Below, piece after piece: positions 34,929-42,929 of a DNA stretch of 64,000 nt. Source of the stretch: a virus. The notes below the pieces were generated by a model that was given only the letters and a program-made list of their open reading frames with translations, made no database searches and was not told where the DNA came from. Both the position numbers and the translations under genes were made by a program. The stretch is taken from positions 1 through 64,000 of IMG/VR virus record IMGVR_UViG_3300043548_000091; one strand, 5' to 3'. The first letter of the stretch is position 1, and every line of letters begins with the position of its first letter.

Positions 34929-35378
34929 TTACTTGGTTGGTTTGCGAACAGAAATCTGATACTCCGTCACGGAGTTCAACCCAGCGGGCACGACGCCGGG
35001 GTTTTCTTCTAGGAAGGTTGCCATGTTGGTCTGCGCGATGCGCTTCTCCAGCAGGTCAATCGCATCGTGCTTCTTGATGAACTCCTTGAGGGAGTCCCAG
35101 TCCTGCGTCTGGTACCGCGTCTTGGTAGACAGCACCACAGTGCCGTTGTCAGTGCGCACCGAGTTGACGCCCATGACGAGCATCTGGTCCTTCAGTGCGT
35201 TCTTGACCGCGTCCTGCTGGCGCTTGATCTCCTCGACCTTTGAGTCGTACTCGGTGGTCAGGCGCTGGATTTCGGCAGCCATCTTGCGATACACGCGGGC
35301 CAGCTTGTCCATGGGGACAGCGACCAGCGCGGGCTCTTCTTTCGAGGAGGGTGACTCCTCATCATCGACATCACTCAT
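34929..35378 (-). CDS. Gp157-like early phage protein
   Basis: 149 residues from the ATG at 35378, with GGAG seven bases upstream; an in-frame ATG at 35390 overlaps that ribosome site and is less likely. After an acidic end (MSDVDDEESPSSKEE) there is a coiled-coil (YRKMAAEIQRLTTEYDSKVEEIKRQQ) and a conserved beta region (TRYQTQDWDSLKEFIKKHDAIDLLEKRIAQTN). This order resembles siphophage Gp157-type proteins. Role unknown, possibly nuclease inhibition or DNA metabolism. Confidence 0.6.
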   Translation of the reverse strand: MSDVDDEESPSSKEEPALVAVPMDKLARVYRKMAAEIQRLTTEYDSKVEEIKRQQDAVKNALKDQMLVMGVNSVRTDNGTVVLSTKTRYQTQDWDSLKEFIKKHDAIDLLEKRIAQTNMATFLEENPGVVPAGLNSVTEYQISVRKPTK

Positions 35379-35416
35379 TGCGTTCTCCATTGGTTTTGTT
35401 TTGTCTAGGGTTTGAC

Positions 35417-35444
35417 ATGCTACATGAAAATTCGGTCAGTGCAA
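35417..35444 (-). promoter_or_regulatory. candidate leftward promoter
   Basis: On the - strand, TTGCAC (35444-35439), a 16-base spacer and TAGCAT (35422-35417) precede the Gp157-like gene in a 75-base gap after the SNF2 helicase. Spacing and -35 are good, -10 is imperfect. Confidence 0.3.
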
Positions 35445-35453
35445 CTCCTTCCT

Positions 35454-37016
35454 TCACAAATTTTTTATCTCGCTGTCGAACATGCCGACGAGCAGCGCGT
35501 GGTCGTTTACTTTGGTGTTCATGGCCTTGAACAACTTCTTCTCGATGGGGCTCGACTCGATGTGCACAACCGTGACCTTGTCGGAGTCTTGACCTTTGCG
35601 GTCGGCGCGTGCTATGCACTGCGTGTACATCTCGACGCTCATCAGCGGGCCATAGAACACAACTGTGTCGGCAGCAGTCAGGGTAATCCCGTGTGCCGTG
35701 GCTTGGGGCTGCATCACCAGCACGCGGATCGTGTCCGTGGTCTGGAAGTCGTTGATGATCTTGCCGCGCTTGTTGGCCGCCACGTCGCCGTGAATTGTGT
35801 CCACGCCGATGCCCTGCTTTTGAAGGTGCGCCACGATGGTGTCGATGCTGGAGCGAAACAGCGCGAAGATGATGACTTTGCGGGACGTTTCCTCTAGCAC
35901 CTCATCCAGCACGTTCAAGCGCGGGGCCGCATCGAACTCCACCACCTCCTTGTCGTCGGTGTAGGCAGCGCCGCAGGAGATTTGCAGCAACTTGTTTACG
36001 GCAACTCCGGCATTGACCGCGCTGATCGTCTCGCCCGCTGCGCGCACCAGCATCTGCTCCTTGAGCAGTTTGTAGTATTTGTTTTGCTGCGGGGTCATCG
36101 GCACCTCGCGGGTCACCGTCACCACCGGGGGCAGGTCCAGACACTGCGCCTTGGTAAAGCGCACGGCAGGTTGCAGCGCAGTAAAAACGGTGGCCGTCGC
36201 GTCAGCCTTGGGGGCCCACTTGAACATGCTGATCTTGTTCATGACTTTGTCGCGCCACGCCGTGTAGAACTTCGGGACGCCGCCGGGGTTCACCAGCTTG
36301 GCCAAGCCGTACGCATCCACCGGAGACTGCGAGGCCGGGGTGCCCGTCATCATCCACAGGTAGGTCTCGGGGCGGATGATCGAGGCCAGCGCCTTCCAGC
36401 GGCGGGTCTGCGGGTTCTTGTAGGCGTTGGCTTCATCGACGATCACGAGGTCGAACCGCCCATCGTTTTGAATCTCCTGCGCAATCAGGTTCAGCCCGTC
36501 GTAGTTGGTGATGACGATCTCGTAGTCCTTCTGGATCATCTCGATGCGCCGTGCAGCTTGCGCATGGTGGGCCACAACGGCGGAGCGATGAATGATTGAC
36601 TGGTTGATGTCGCCCATCCACGCGGACTGCATGATCGACAGCGGGCACAGGATCAGCACCCGGCGCACGTCGCCGCGCTTCATCAGGTAGTCGGCTGCCC
36701 AGAGGGCGGACAGCGTCTTGCCCGTGCCGGGGTCGTTGAAACAAAACGCGCGGCGGTACAGCGTGAGGAACGAGGCGGTCTCGATCTGGTGCTGCATGGG
36801 CTTGAAGCGCCCGGGCCAGTCGTAGCGTTTGGTGATGGGGCTGGGGGCGTTCTTCACGCCGAGGTTGCGCAGCACCCGCGTTTCATCGAGGCCCCAGTAC
36901 ACGGCGATCTCGTACGTGCCGTTGTCCTCGGAGAGGACTTTGTGCTTGGGGATGACTTGGTACTTGCCGGGGTTGCGCGTGCGCAGCACCAGCGCTTTGT
37001 TGTCAACGATTTGCAA
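35454..37016 (-). CDS. SNF2-family DEAD/DEAH helicase
   Basis: 520 residues from TTG 37016, supported by GGAG seven bases upstream and overlap with the previous gene. Q-like lead-in (FKPMQHQIETASF), Walker A DPGTGKT (95-101), LILCPLS, Walker B VDEAN (D194), MTGTPASQSP (motif III), then a C-terminal helicase half with KVIIFALFRSS, GDVAANKRGKIINDF and IARADRKGQ (motif VI). SNF2 translocases in phages act in replication, recombination or removal of DNA-bound proteins. Confidence 0.9.
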   Translation of the reverse strand: MQIVDNKALVLRTRNPGKYQVIPKHKVLSEDNGTYEIAVYWGLDETRVLRNLGVKNAPSPITKRYDWPGRFKPMQHQIETASFLTLYRRAFCFNDPGTGKTLSALWAADYLMKRGDVRRVLILCPLSIMQSAWMGDINQSIIHRSAVVAHHAQAARRIEMIQKDYEIVITNYDGLNLIAQEIQNDGRFDLVIVDEANAYKNPQTRRWKALASIIRPETYLWMMTGTPASQSPVDAYGLAKLVNPGGVPKFYTAWRDKVMNKISMFKWAPKADATATVFTALQPAVRFTKAQCLDLPPVVTVTREVPMTPQQNKYYKLLKEQMLVRAAGETISAVNAGVAVNKLLQISCGAAYTDDKEVVEFDAAPRLNVLDEVLEETSRKVIIFALFRSSIDTIVAHLQKQGIGVDTIHGDVAANKRGKIINDFQTTDTIRVLVMQPQATAHGITLTAADTVVFYGPLMSVEMYTQCIARADRKGQDSDKVTVVHIESSPIEKKLFKAMNTKVNDHALLVGMFDSEIKNL

Positions 37017-37446
37017 GGACGTTCTCCACGTTTTCTTTCAGGCGGACCCAGCCGTTGTATTCCTCAAATAGTTCTGCTTTCAGCAAGCGTCGCAGACCGT
37101 CGATATAAAAGGGGTCGTCGTTGGGGGCTATCGGTGCGTCGGCTTCAACCCACTGGTCGCCGTGTTTGATCTGCCACATGGTCACAAGCTGCGACAGCGG
37201 GATTTGAAATGCTTCGCGGCTATTGGGGTTGAAGCGCTCTTTCTTTTGCTGCCCGTACCCCCCGAGAGTTCCCGGCGAGGAGTTCATGTTCATCGCTGCC
37301 GAGTTCATCGCTATTTGGTTAAGCGCTTGCTGCTCCCGCGCTCTCATCTTCTGGTATTCAATCTCTTGCTGCATCTTCAGCAACTGAAGGTGCTCTTCGT
37401 AGTCAAGCCTGTGTTGCTTCTGCGTTTTGTTTTCAAAAATTGCCAT
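37003..37446 (-). CDS. 147-residue helical early protein
   Basis: ATG 37446 with GGAG just upstream; longer in-frame starts reach 37560 without support. Gln/Met-rich coiled coil (FENKTQKQHRLDYEEHLQLLKMQQEIEYQKMRAREQ) then a compact C-terminal part (LVTMWQIKHGDQWVEA, FYIDGLRRLLKAELFEEYNGWVRLKENV). The W-x-KHGDQWV part is echoed in the next gene (WLTKYGTDWVD), so the two may share a small domain. Confidence 0.65.
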   Translation of the reverse strand: MAIFENKTQKQHRLDYEEHLQLLKMQQEIEYQKMRAREQQALNQIAMNSAAMNMNSSPGTLGGYGQQKKERFNPNSREAFQIPLSQLVTMWQIKHGDQWVEADAPIAPNDDPFYIDGLRRLLKAELFEEYNGWVRLKENVENVLANR

Positions 37447-37465
37447 CGCTTTCTCCTTCATTGTT

Positions 37466-37831
37466 TTACTCCGGCATGCGGCACACGTACCGCGCTCTGT
37501 CAGTGAGGTAGTGCACCTCCAACTCGCTGAGCGAGCGAAGGCGCTTGTAGACCCGGCCATAGAACGCGTCGTCCATCACGTCCGAGATGTCCACCCAGTC
37601 GGTGCCGTACTTTGTCAGCCACAAGTTGACGAGTGTCTCAACCTTGCTGTTGAACACGTCGCTGTTGAGGTCGGCCATGTTCACCTTGTCTGCGTCCGTG
37701 ATGACGCCGCCCGGTGCGTGGATGGTGCCTGTGTTGCCGAATGGTCCGCCCGAATGGCTGGGGTTGTAGATGTATGGGCCGCCCGGCGCAACGGTTGTGT
37801 CGGTGACGATGGTGTGGAAGCTGTTGCTCAT
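37466..37831 (-). CDS. 121-residue early protein sharing a KYGTDWV motif
   Basis: The ATG overlaps the stop of the upstream HNH gene (ATGA). The N-terminal half is Gly/Thr-rich and possibly disordered; the C-terminal half (LVNLWLTKYGTDWVDISDVMDDAFYGRVYKRLRSL) parallels the neighbour at 37003-37446, suggesting duplication of a small domain. Unknown function. Confidence 0.6.
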   Translation of the reverse strand: MSNSFHTIVTDTTVAPGGPYIYNPSHSGGPFGNTGTIHAPGGVITDADKVNMADLNSDVFNSKVETLVNLWLTKYGTDWVDISDVMDDAFYGRVYKRLRSLSELEVHYLTDRARYVCRMPE

Positions 37832-38088
37832 TTCACCGAGTGGTCCTTGTTGCGCTTGTACGAGCGATTGGCGCTGGCGGGCACCGCCTTGAGGTTGTTG
37901 CGCGTCGTTGCTCCACCCTTGGACAGCGGCTTCTTGTGGTCAACGTCCTTGCCGTCGCCCTTGTGCACAACGCCTTCGCGCTCCAGCATGGCTCGGGCTT
38001 TGTTGCGTGCGGCTCGACGCTTCTTGACCTCGGGCTTCTGGTCGTAGGCGGGGTAGGCTTCGCGGTCAGCGGGGTTCTTGTAGGGCAT
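37828..38088 (-). CDS. HNH-type endonuclease-like protein
   Basis: 86 residues from ATG 38088 (AAGGAG upstream). After a basic N-terminus, KDVDHKKPLSKGGATTRNNLKAV carries the D-H of an HNH core and the usual N-L; the last His is in KRNKDH. No zinc Cys pairs, as in the compact HNH versions. Could process DNA at packaging or recombination. Confidence 0.75.
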   Translation of the reverse strand: MPYKNPADREAYPAYDQKPEVKKRRAARNKARAMLEREGVVHKGDGKDVDHKKPLSKGGATTRNNLKAVPASANRSYKRNKDHSVK

Positions 38089-38269
38089 GGTCTTGCTCCT
38101 TGCGGGTTTTGAAATGTTTAATCGCATCATCCAGTTGGTCGATTTGCTCCAACCGTATGGTGTCCATGATGTTGAACGCGCCAGCGCGCATGTTGCCTTG
38201 CGTCATCTTCCACAACTTATCGCGGGCTTCTTGTAGCGTAGCAACGACTACGTCGTACTCCTCTTCCAT
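38066..38269 (-). CDS. 67-residue helical protein
   Basis: GAGGAG precedes the ATG. EEEYDVVVATLQEARDKLWKMTQ and LEQIDQLDDAIKHFKTRKEQ predict two long helices. Overlaps the HNH start by 23 bases. No recognised family. Confidence 0.6.
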   Translation of the reverse strand: MEEEYDVVVATLQEARDKLWKMTQGNMRAGAFNIMDTIRLEQIDQLDDAIKHFKTRKEQDHALQEPR

Positions 38270-38278
38270 CGCGGCTCC

Positions 38279-38944
38279 TCAATGTTTCGGATTAAATTCA
38301 CAACCAGTCACCTGACACCAGCGGCACAGGGGGGTCTGGTTAGGGTTCCACACGCCAGTCTCGTGGCACTGTTCGATGCGGGCCGTGCGCTCGCGGTATT
38401 TCCACCACGCCTGATCCTTCTGGTCGCGCTCCATCTGCATCTTCACCATCGAGTTCTTGACGATGAACATCAGCGCCGAGTTGACCTTGCGGATGTGCGG
38501 GTAGTGCTCGAAGACCATGATCGACATCAGCACCAACTGGTCCCGGTCGGGGTACTTGTCGTTGCCCGTCTTGTAGTCCACCACCCACGCCGTGAGGTTC
38601 TCGTCGTCAAGGATCAAGAGGTCGGCGATGCCGCGCACCCACACGTTGGGGGCAAACCAATCGACAGGCTTGAGGTCTGCATCCAGCGCCATCTGCTGCT
38701 CGGCCAGCTTGCGCCCGGGCTTCTTGATCAGCGCGTCGGCGATCTCCTTGAACTGCGAGTGCTCAGGCGGTAGCGGCTTGCCGTCACGAACGTACAACTC
38801 CAACGACTCGTGGACCTGATTGCCGTAGCGCGTTGCCTCGGTCTCTTGGAACGGGTAGTTCTTGAGCACCTTGACCTCGTGATACCGCCGCTGGCAGCCC
38901 TCGAAGTCTTTCAAGGAGGAGTGTGACCAAGCTGTTTTTTTCAT
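38279..38944 (-). CDS. PD-(D/E)XK exonuclease, Cas4/RecB-like
   Basis: 221 residues, start in ATGA overlap with the preceding gene's stop. SHSSLKDFEGCQRRYH (C17), GNQVHESLE (H45), GIADLLI (D108) and VVDYKTGN (D123, K125) give the PD-(D/E)XK nuclease core. Four Cys near the C-terminus (EQCHETG, LCRWCQVTGCEF) with C17 could hold an iron-sulfur cluster as in Cas4/AddB. Likely DNA end resection in replication or recombination. Confidence 0.83.
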   Translation of the reverse strand: MKKTAWSHSSLKDFEGCQRRYHEVKVLKNYPFQETEATRYGNQVHESLELYVRDGKPLPPEHSQFKEIADALIKKPGRKLAEQQMALDADLKPVDWFAPNVWVRGIADLLILDDENLTAWVVDYKTGNDKYPDRDQLVLMSIMVFEHYPHIRKVNSALMFIVKNSMVKMQMERDQKDQAWWKYRERTARIEQCHETGVWNPNQTPLCRWCQVTGCEFNPKH

Positions 38945-39132
38945 GCGCTTTTGGAAAGGAGTTGCAGGGCTTCTTCTCTGGTTTCGGCGTACAGGGTATC
39001 CACAGCCCACTCGTCGTGCAGGCGCGAAAAGTGCCACGCAGTGCCGTCACGCACCACATGCCACCCAGCGTACTCGGCCAGCATGGCGATGGCGTCGTCG
39101 TCCCACTCAGAACTTGGCGCTGTGGATTGCAT
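38941..39132 (-). CDS. 63-residue small protein
   Basis: ATG 39132, AGAGG nine bases upstream, inside the end of the metallopeptidase gene; a start at 39162 is possible. MQSTAPSSEWDDDAIAMLAEYAGWHVVRDG, then DTLYAETREEALQLL. Its stop couples to the nuclease. Unknown; small alpha/beta fold. Confidence 0.55.
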   Translation of the reverse strand: MQSTAPSSEWDDDAIAMLAEYAGWHVVRDGTAWHFSRLHDEWAVDTLYAETREEALQLLSKSA

Positions 39133-39406
39133 CGTTGAGCCTCTTGGAGAACTTCTCGACAAACTCTTCGTTGGGGGCCAGCGGGTGCTTCATGTCATGC
39201 AGGATGGCGTGGGTCAACTCGTGCCAGAAGGTGTGCGCCATGACGCGCTTGGACACGGGCTTGTCAGTGTAGGGCTCACGCTTGGACACGTAGATGCGGG
39301 CGCTCTCGTAGTTGATGCCGCCGTAGTGGTGGCGGTTGATGGCGTACATGGGCGTTAGCACGGTGTACTTGGTGCGCCCCACCTTGATTTGTTTTGGTAT
39401 CTCCAT
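39107..39406 (-). CDS. small HExxH metallopeptidase-like protein
   Basis: 99 residues, TAAGGAGAAGCA leader. WHELTHAILHDM (H62, E63, H66) is a canonical zinc site, preceded by a beta-rich N-terminus (IKVGRTKYTVLTPM). The third ligand may be a later Glu (NEEF). Similar short proteins occur in phage early regions, perhaps cleaving a host factor, as for IrrE/SprT-like peptidases; target unknown. Confidence 0.75.
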   Translation of the reverse strand: MEIPKQIKVGRTKYTVLTPMYAINRHHYGGINYESARIYVSKREPYTDKPVSKRVMAHTFWHELTHAILHDMKHPLAPNEEFVEKFSKRLNDAIHSAKF

Positions 39407-39415
39407 TGCTTCTCC

Positions 39416-41386
39416 TTAGTTCTTGGCTAGGCCATATCGGCGGTGTGCGCCACCGTCAGCGGCCAGAGGTATCCCCGGCATGTAACTCGGCTCCATGGTC
39501 ATTCGCGCCAAGACCCAAGTCTTAGCGTCGGCGACCTCTTCATCAGGCACAACTGCAATCAGTTCGTCATGCACTGTGCCTGCTATGGGGTACTTCTTGT
39601 TCACCCGTAGCATCCCATCCGTCATCACGATCCGCGCCGTGCCCTGCACCACGTTGTTCGTGATCTTCCCCGGGTACAGCTTGGTCTCGTCCGCACCGTA
39701 CACCCACTGCAACTGCTTAGTGTCTTTGTCCTTGACTTGCCGCAGGTTCGGGTACAGGAGCCGCATGCCGTTGGGCAATACGATCTCCTCCTTTTTGAAG
39801 GTGAGGCATTTATACACGACCTCTTCGCCGCCGACAAGGCTCTTCAACAGAAGCTGCCCCATCAGTTCCCAGAAGGCCACCACGGGCCACGCCGTGGCGC
39901 GGTAGATGTCGATGATCCGCTTGGCCGCCACGCAGTGCGTGAGCAACTCCTCGTCAGTGCAGGTGTGCGGGATGTCCAGCATCTTCTGCACGTTCTCCTC
40001 CTTGGACAGGAAGCGCTCGACGTACTCGCGGTTCACCCCCAGCTTTTGTGCAAACGGCTTGTCGTAGCGCACGGGCGGGGCCCCGAGGAAGCCAACGAGA
40101 AGCTGCGCGGCAAAGCTCGCCCAGCCAAGGCCGTACCCGCACCCGAGCAACGCGCTCTTGGCCGACTGCCGCAGGTCTGGGTGGGTCTCCTTGGTCATGC
40201 CCGGGATGCCGAACATCTGCGCGCCGAACTGGGCGTAGGCATCCTGCCCCGACTTGAAGATGTTAAGAAGTTCGTCGTAGTCGGCCAGCCATGCCAGCAC
40301 CCGGGGCTCGATCTGGGACAGGTCGCCCACCACCAACTGGTGCCCCTCGGGGGCCATGATCGCCTTGCGCAGGAACGAGCCGCGCTTCAAGTTCTGCATG
40401 TTGATGGCGCTCCCCTTGGAGGCGGTCCACCGCCCGGACAGCGCGCCGTAGTAGGACAGCGGCACGGGCAGCTTGCCGCGCCGGGAGATGTCTAGGAATC
40501 GCTGGGCCCGGGTTCGCTCGGTTGTGGACTTAACCTTGAGCCGCGCCTCGCATAGGAGCGCCACGTCCTCGTTGGACCCGTTAAGTAGTGCCTGAAAGAG
40601 GGCGTCGTTTTTCGCCAGCGCAAGGGTCTTCTTGCCAGTTGTCCGACTAATCTTTGTAGGCGGCTCAACCCCAAGCGCGTGGAGCGCTTGTGCAAACTTT
40701 GGGTTCGACGCCAGAACAGCCTCGTCCACGCCGAGCTTTTGTAAGAGTCCTTCACGTTTCGTCTTCTCCTCAACAAGGGCGTTCTCCAGCATGTCGGAGT
40801 CAAGCTCCAGCAGCGGGCGGGTGTACATCTTGAGCGTCATGTCGATCAGGCGTAGCTCGCTCTTGGGGTAGCCCGCGCTCAGTCGCTTGAATATTTCTTC
40901 ACATAGAAAGACATCGTGCTTGCAGTACTCCGCAAGTTCTCCCTCAATCTGATGATCCAGTTCACTGAGTCCATCAGTACTGTGTACGGCTCGCCCTTTT
41001 TCGGGAAGACCAAAATCTCCTGCGAGTTTGGCAAGGGAATTGCCAACCTCCACGCCGCGTAAAGCTCGCGCCATTGATAGCGTGTCGAAGATGAATGCTG
41101 GTACAACCCCGTAGTGCCACCCCAATATGGAAACGTCGAATTGGGCGTTATGCGCAAGGACGGCGGTTCGTCCCCAGTCGATTCCAGAAACGTACTCAGG
41201 TATGTCATCTCCTCGAACCCATCGAATGGGGTCAGCGCTTCCAAACTCGTGTACGCAGAAACCGAATGCCTTGAATCGGGGATCACGGATGTACTCCTCA
41301 GTGGTCAGCTTCGACAGGGTGTAGTCCGCCTTCGACCAGCGCGTCTCGAAGTCAATCGCTAGGATGCGGTCAAACGGTGCACTCAA
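39416..41386 (-). CDS. family A DNA polymerase with 3'-5' exonuclease
   Basis: 656 residues from TTG 41386, GGGAG upstream and overlap with the previous stop. Exo I LAIDFETRW (D12, E14), Exo II LAHNAQFDVSILG, Exo III YCKHDVF. Polymerase motif A VVGDLSQIEPRVLAW (D355), motif B RQSAKSALLGCGYGLG, motif C GTVHDELIAVV (H606-D607-E608). Compact, like other phage PolA proteins without the 5' nuclease. The replicative polymerase; primase and helicase are at 30211-33153. Confidence 0.95.
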   Translation of the reverse strand: MSAPFDRILAIDFETRWSKADYTLSKLTTEEYIRDPRFKAFGFCVHEFGSADPIRWVRGDDIPEYVSGIDWGRTAVLAHNAQFDVSILGWHYGVVPAFIFDTLSMARALRGVEVGNSLAKLAGDFGLPEKGRAVHSTDGLSELDHQIEGELAEYCKHDVFLCEEIFKRLSAGYPKSELRLIDMTLKMYTRPLLELDSDMLENALVEEKTKREGLLQKLGVDEAVLASNPKFAQALHALGVEPPTKISRTTGKKTLALAKNDALFQALLNGSNEDVALLCEARLKVKSTTERTRAQRFLDISRRGKLPVPLSYYGALSGRWTASKGSAINMQNLKRGSFLRKAIMAPEGHQLVVGDLSQIEPRVLAWLADYDELLNIFKSGQDAYAQFGAQMFGIPGMTKETHPDLRQSAKSALLGCGYGLGWASFAAQLLVGFLGAPPVRYDKPFAQKLGVNREYVERFLSKEENVQKMLDIPHTCTDEELLTHCVAAKRIIDIYRATAWPVVAFWELMGQLLLKSLVGGEEVVYKCLTFKKEEIVLPNGMRLLYPNLRQVKDKDTKQLQWVYGADETKLYPGKITNNVVQGTARIVMTDGMLRVNKKYPIAGTVHDELIAVVPDEEVADAKTWVLARMTMEPSYMPGIPLAADGGAHRRYGLAKN

Positions 41387-41670
41387 TTCAATCTCCCGCA
41401 GTCAGGCGCTTCGGCCTTTAATAGTTCTTCGTGTAGCGGCATGGCGGTGTGCAGCATGCCGTTGGCCTCGTACTCGTCCGCGTTGATGCGAACAATCGTC
41501 TGGCTGTCAGCGTCGCAGAAGATCAGCACGCCCTTGACGGTGGAGTCCCGGCGGTACAACTTGGAGAGAAGCGGCAGCAGCGAAGCGAAGCTGGCTTGCG
41601 CCGACTCGTCCATGTGCTTCACGTCCTCGGTCAGGTCAGCCATGCACTTGGCAGCGAGTTTAGGGTCCAT
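41383..41670 (-). CDS. 95-residue early protein
   Basis: AAGGA before ATG 41670. An N-terminal helical part (ECMADLTEDVKHMDESAQASF-like charged helices) is followed by VKGVLIFCDADSQTIVRINADEYEANG, a beta-hairpin-like segment. Its stop overlaps the polymerase start (TTGA), so it is expressed with the polymerase. Function unknown. Confidence 0.65.
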   Translation of the reverse strand: MDPKLAAKCMADLTEDVKHMDESAQASFASLLPLLSKLYRRDSTVKGVLIFCDADSQTIVRINADEYEANGMLHTAMPLHEELLKAEAPDCGRLN

Positions 41671-41971
41671 GTTTTATTTCCTTGAGCGTTTTGATGAGCG
41701 GCTGGAGTTCGTGCAGGTTGGTCTCCCGCAAGACGATGGCCACGCCGCCGCTGTCCACGATGCGGGTGATGTTGTCGTCCTGCAAGGCCGTGGTCTTGCC
41801 CTTGCCTGCCTTGGCCTCGATGGCGAGGAAGCAGCCGTTCACGCAGCACAGGAAGTCAGGCACGCCCGAGTTGCCGTAGCCCGTGCCAATCGGCATCGCG
41901 TAGTACACGCCGTGCGCATCGAGGATGGCGCGGATTTGCTTCTTGACTTTCGCTTCTGGTGTGGCTGCCAT
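41660..41971 (-). CDS. VRR-NUC nuclease
   Basis: 103 residues from ATG 41971 with GGAG upstream; the longer frame to 42010 is unsupported. ATPEAKVKKQIRAIL, GNSGVPDFL (D39), LAIEAKAGKGKTT (E52, K54) and a following Gln form the PD-(D/E)XK core of the virus-type replication-repair nuclease (VRR-NUC) family. It would cut branched or nicked DNA in replication. Confidence 0.9.
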   Translation of the reverse strand: MAATPEAKVKKQIRAILDAHGVYYAMPIGTGYGNSGVPDFLCCVNGCFLAIEAKAGKGKTTALQDDNITRIVDSGGVAIVLRETNLHELQPLIKTLKEIKHGP

Positions 41972-41972
41972 G

Positions 41973-42407
41973 TCAGGGCTCCGCGTGAAAACGATACCAA
42001 GTGCCGTCATACGTGACGTACCCCGATACCGTCTTCATGCCTTCGTTGCGGATTCGGTTCCCGTACACCATCTGCCAGTCAACAGCAGCCACCTCATCAA
42101 ACGTGAAGAACGGCTCGCTGCGGTAGTTCCGCATGAACTCGTCAAGCTCGTCGCCTTTCAAGTACTTGAACTGGCCCTCGTCCTCGATCATCACGCCGTT
42201 GCGGCGCAGCGTGTTGTATTTGTCGCTGGCGTCTATCCGGTCTTTGGCGATCTTGGTGACGTGGGCTAGCTCGTCTTTCTTCAGCCTGTACAGGTCGGCC
42301 GTGTCTTGGAGCGCCACTTCAAGCTCCTTGACCCGCGCCTGTAGGCGCTGGATGTCGCTGTATCGCTTGCCGCGTTCAAGCGGTTTCTTTTTCCATTCTG
42401 CTGTCAT
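41973..42407 (-). CDS. coiled-coil early protein
   Basis: 144 residues from ATG 42407 after a TGGAGAACCAACA leader. A long central coiled coil (YSDIQRLQARVKELEVALQDTADLYRLKKDEL) is flanked by a beta-rich C-terminus (MKTVSGYVTYDGTWYRFHAEP). The longer frame to 42485 has no ribosome site. Function unknown. Confidence 0.65.
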   Translation of the reverse strand: MTAEWKKKPLERGKRYSDIQRLQARVKELEVALQDTADLYRLKKDELAHVTKIAKDRIDASDKYNTLRRNGVMIEDEGQFKYLKGDELDEFMRNYRSEPFFTFDEVAAVDWQMVYGNRIRNEGMKTVSGYVTYDGTWYRFHAEP

Positions 42408-42472
42408 TGTTGGTTCTCCATTAAAAGTGGGGGGATGTGTAGATTCAGCGCCCCCCGCCGCTGTAACTTGGA

Positions 42473-42517
42473 GTGAGTAGGACATACTTCAGTAAGCAGT
42501 CGGCTTGCCCTACTCAC
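42473..42517. repeat. 9-base inverted repeat in a 172-base gap
   Basis: GTGAGTAGG at 42473-42481 and CCTACTCAC at 42509-42517 with 27 bases between. The gap 42408-42579 has no convincing gene; its only long - strand frame is Cys- and His-rich nonsense ending at the next start. The repeat may be a recognition site or an mRNA hairpin. Confidence 0.4.
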
Positions 42518-42579
42518 CAACGCGCAGTCGCATCTACAAGGCTCGTGCGCATGGACCAACGTGTGCCGACAGTTGACTC

Positions 42580-42747
42580 TTAGAAAGGCGCAGCGGGCAG
42601 GTCGGGCTTCTTCGGCTGCGTGCGCTTGCGGTTGATCTTTTCCAACAGCTTCGCGTCCACACGATCGAAGGGCCACCACGTTCCTGCCATCACCTGCTCC
42701 TCAACGCTTTTCTTTTCCGAGATTTTGCTTGTAAAACGCTTGACCAT
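42580..42747 (-). CDS. 55-residue early protein
   Basis: ATG 42747 shares a base with the stop of the zinc-ribbon gene. Product MVKRFTSKISEKKSVEEQ, then MAGTWWPFDRVDAKLLEKINRKR and a Pro-rich end. An internal ATG at the MAGTWW position has GAGGAG upstream and could be the main start (36 residues). Unknown. Confidence 0.5.
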   Translation of the reverse strand: MVKRFTSKISEKKSVEEQVMAGTWWPFDRVDAKLLEKINRKRTQPKKPDLPAAPF

Positions 42748-42929
42748 CAAGCAGGCTTTCGTATTGCTCGGCGCGTCCAGCACGCGGCGCACAACCATTT
42801 GGTTGCGGACATCTGCACGCCGCCCTCCGGGGGCGTATCTCTCTGACACTTGTTGCACAGTCGCAGCGGATGCTGGGGCTGGGTGCTGGACGACTTTGGC
42901 AAAACAAGTTGCTGACTGACAAAGCTCAT
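42747..42929 (-). CDS. zinc-ribbon mini-protein
   Basis: 60 residues, start in ATGA overlap with the upstream gene. LCNKCQRDT and WLCAACWTRR give two CxxC knuckles about 25 residues apart, a treble-clef or ribbon that may bind nucleic acid or a protein partner. Overlapping longer frames (42580-42858, 42701-42922) are shadows. Confidence 0.7.
   Translation of the reverse strand: MSFVSQQLVLPKSSSTQPQHPLRLCNKCQRDTPPEGGVQMSATKWLCAACWTRRAIRKPA

Noticed and set aside
42404-42679. 91-codon - strand frame across the 42408-42579 gap
   Set aside because: Cys/His/Arg-rich, no ribosome site, overlaps the 42580 gene in another frame.
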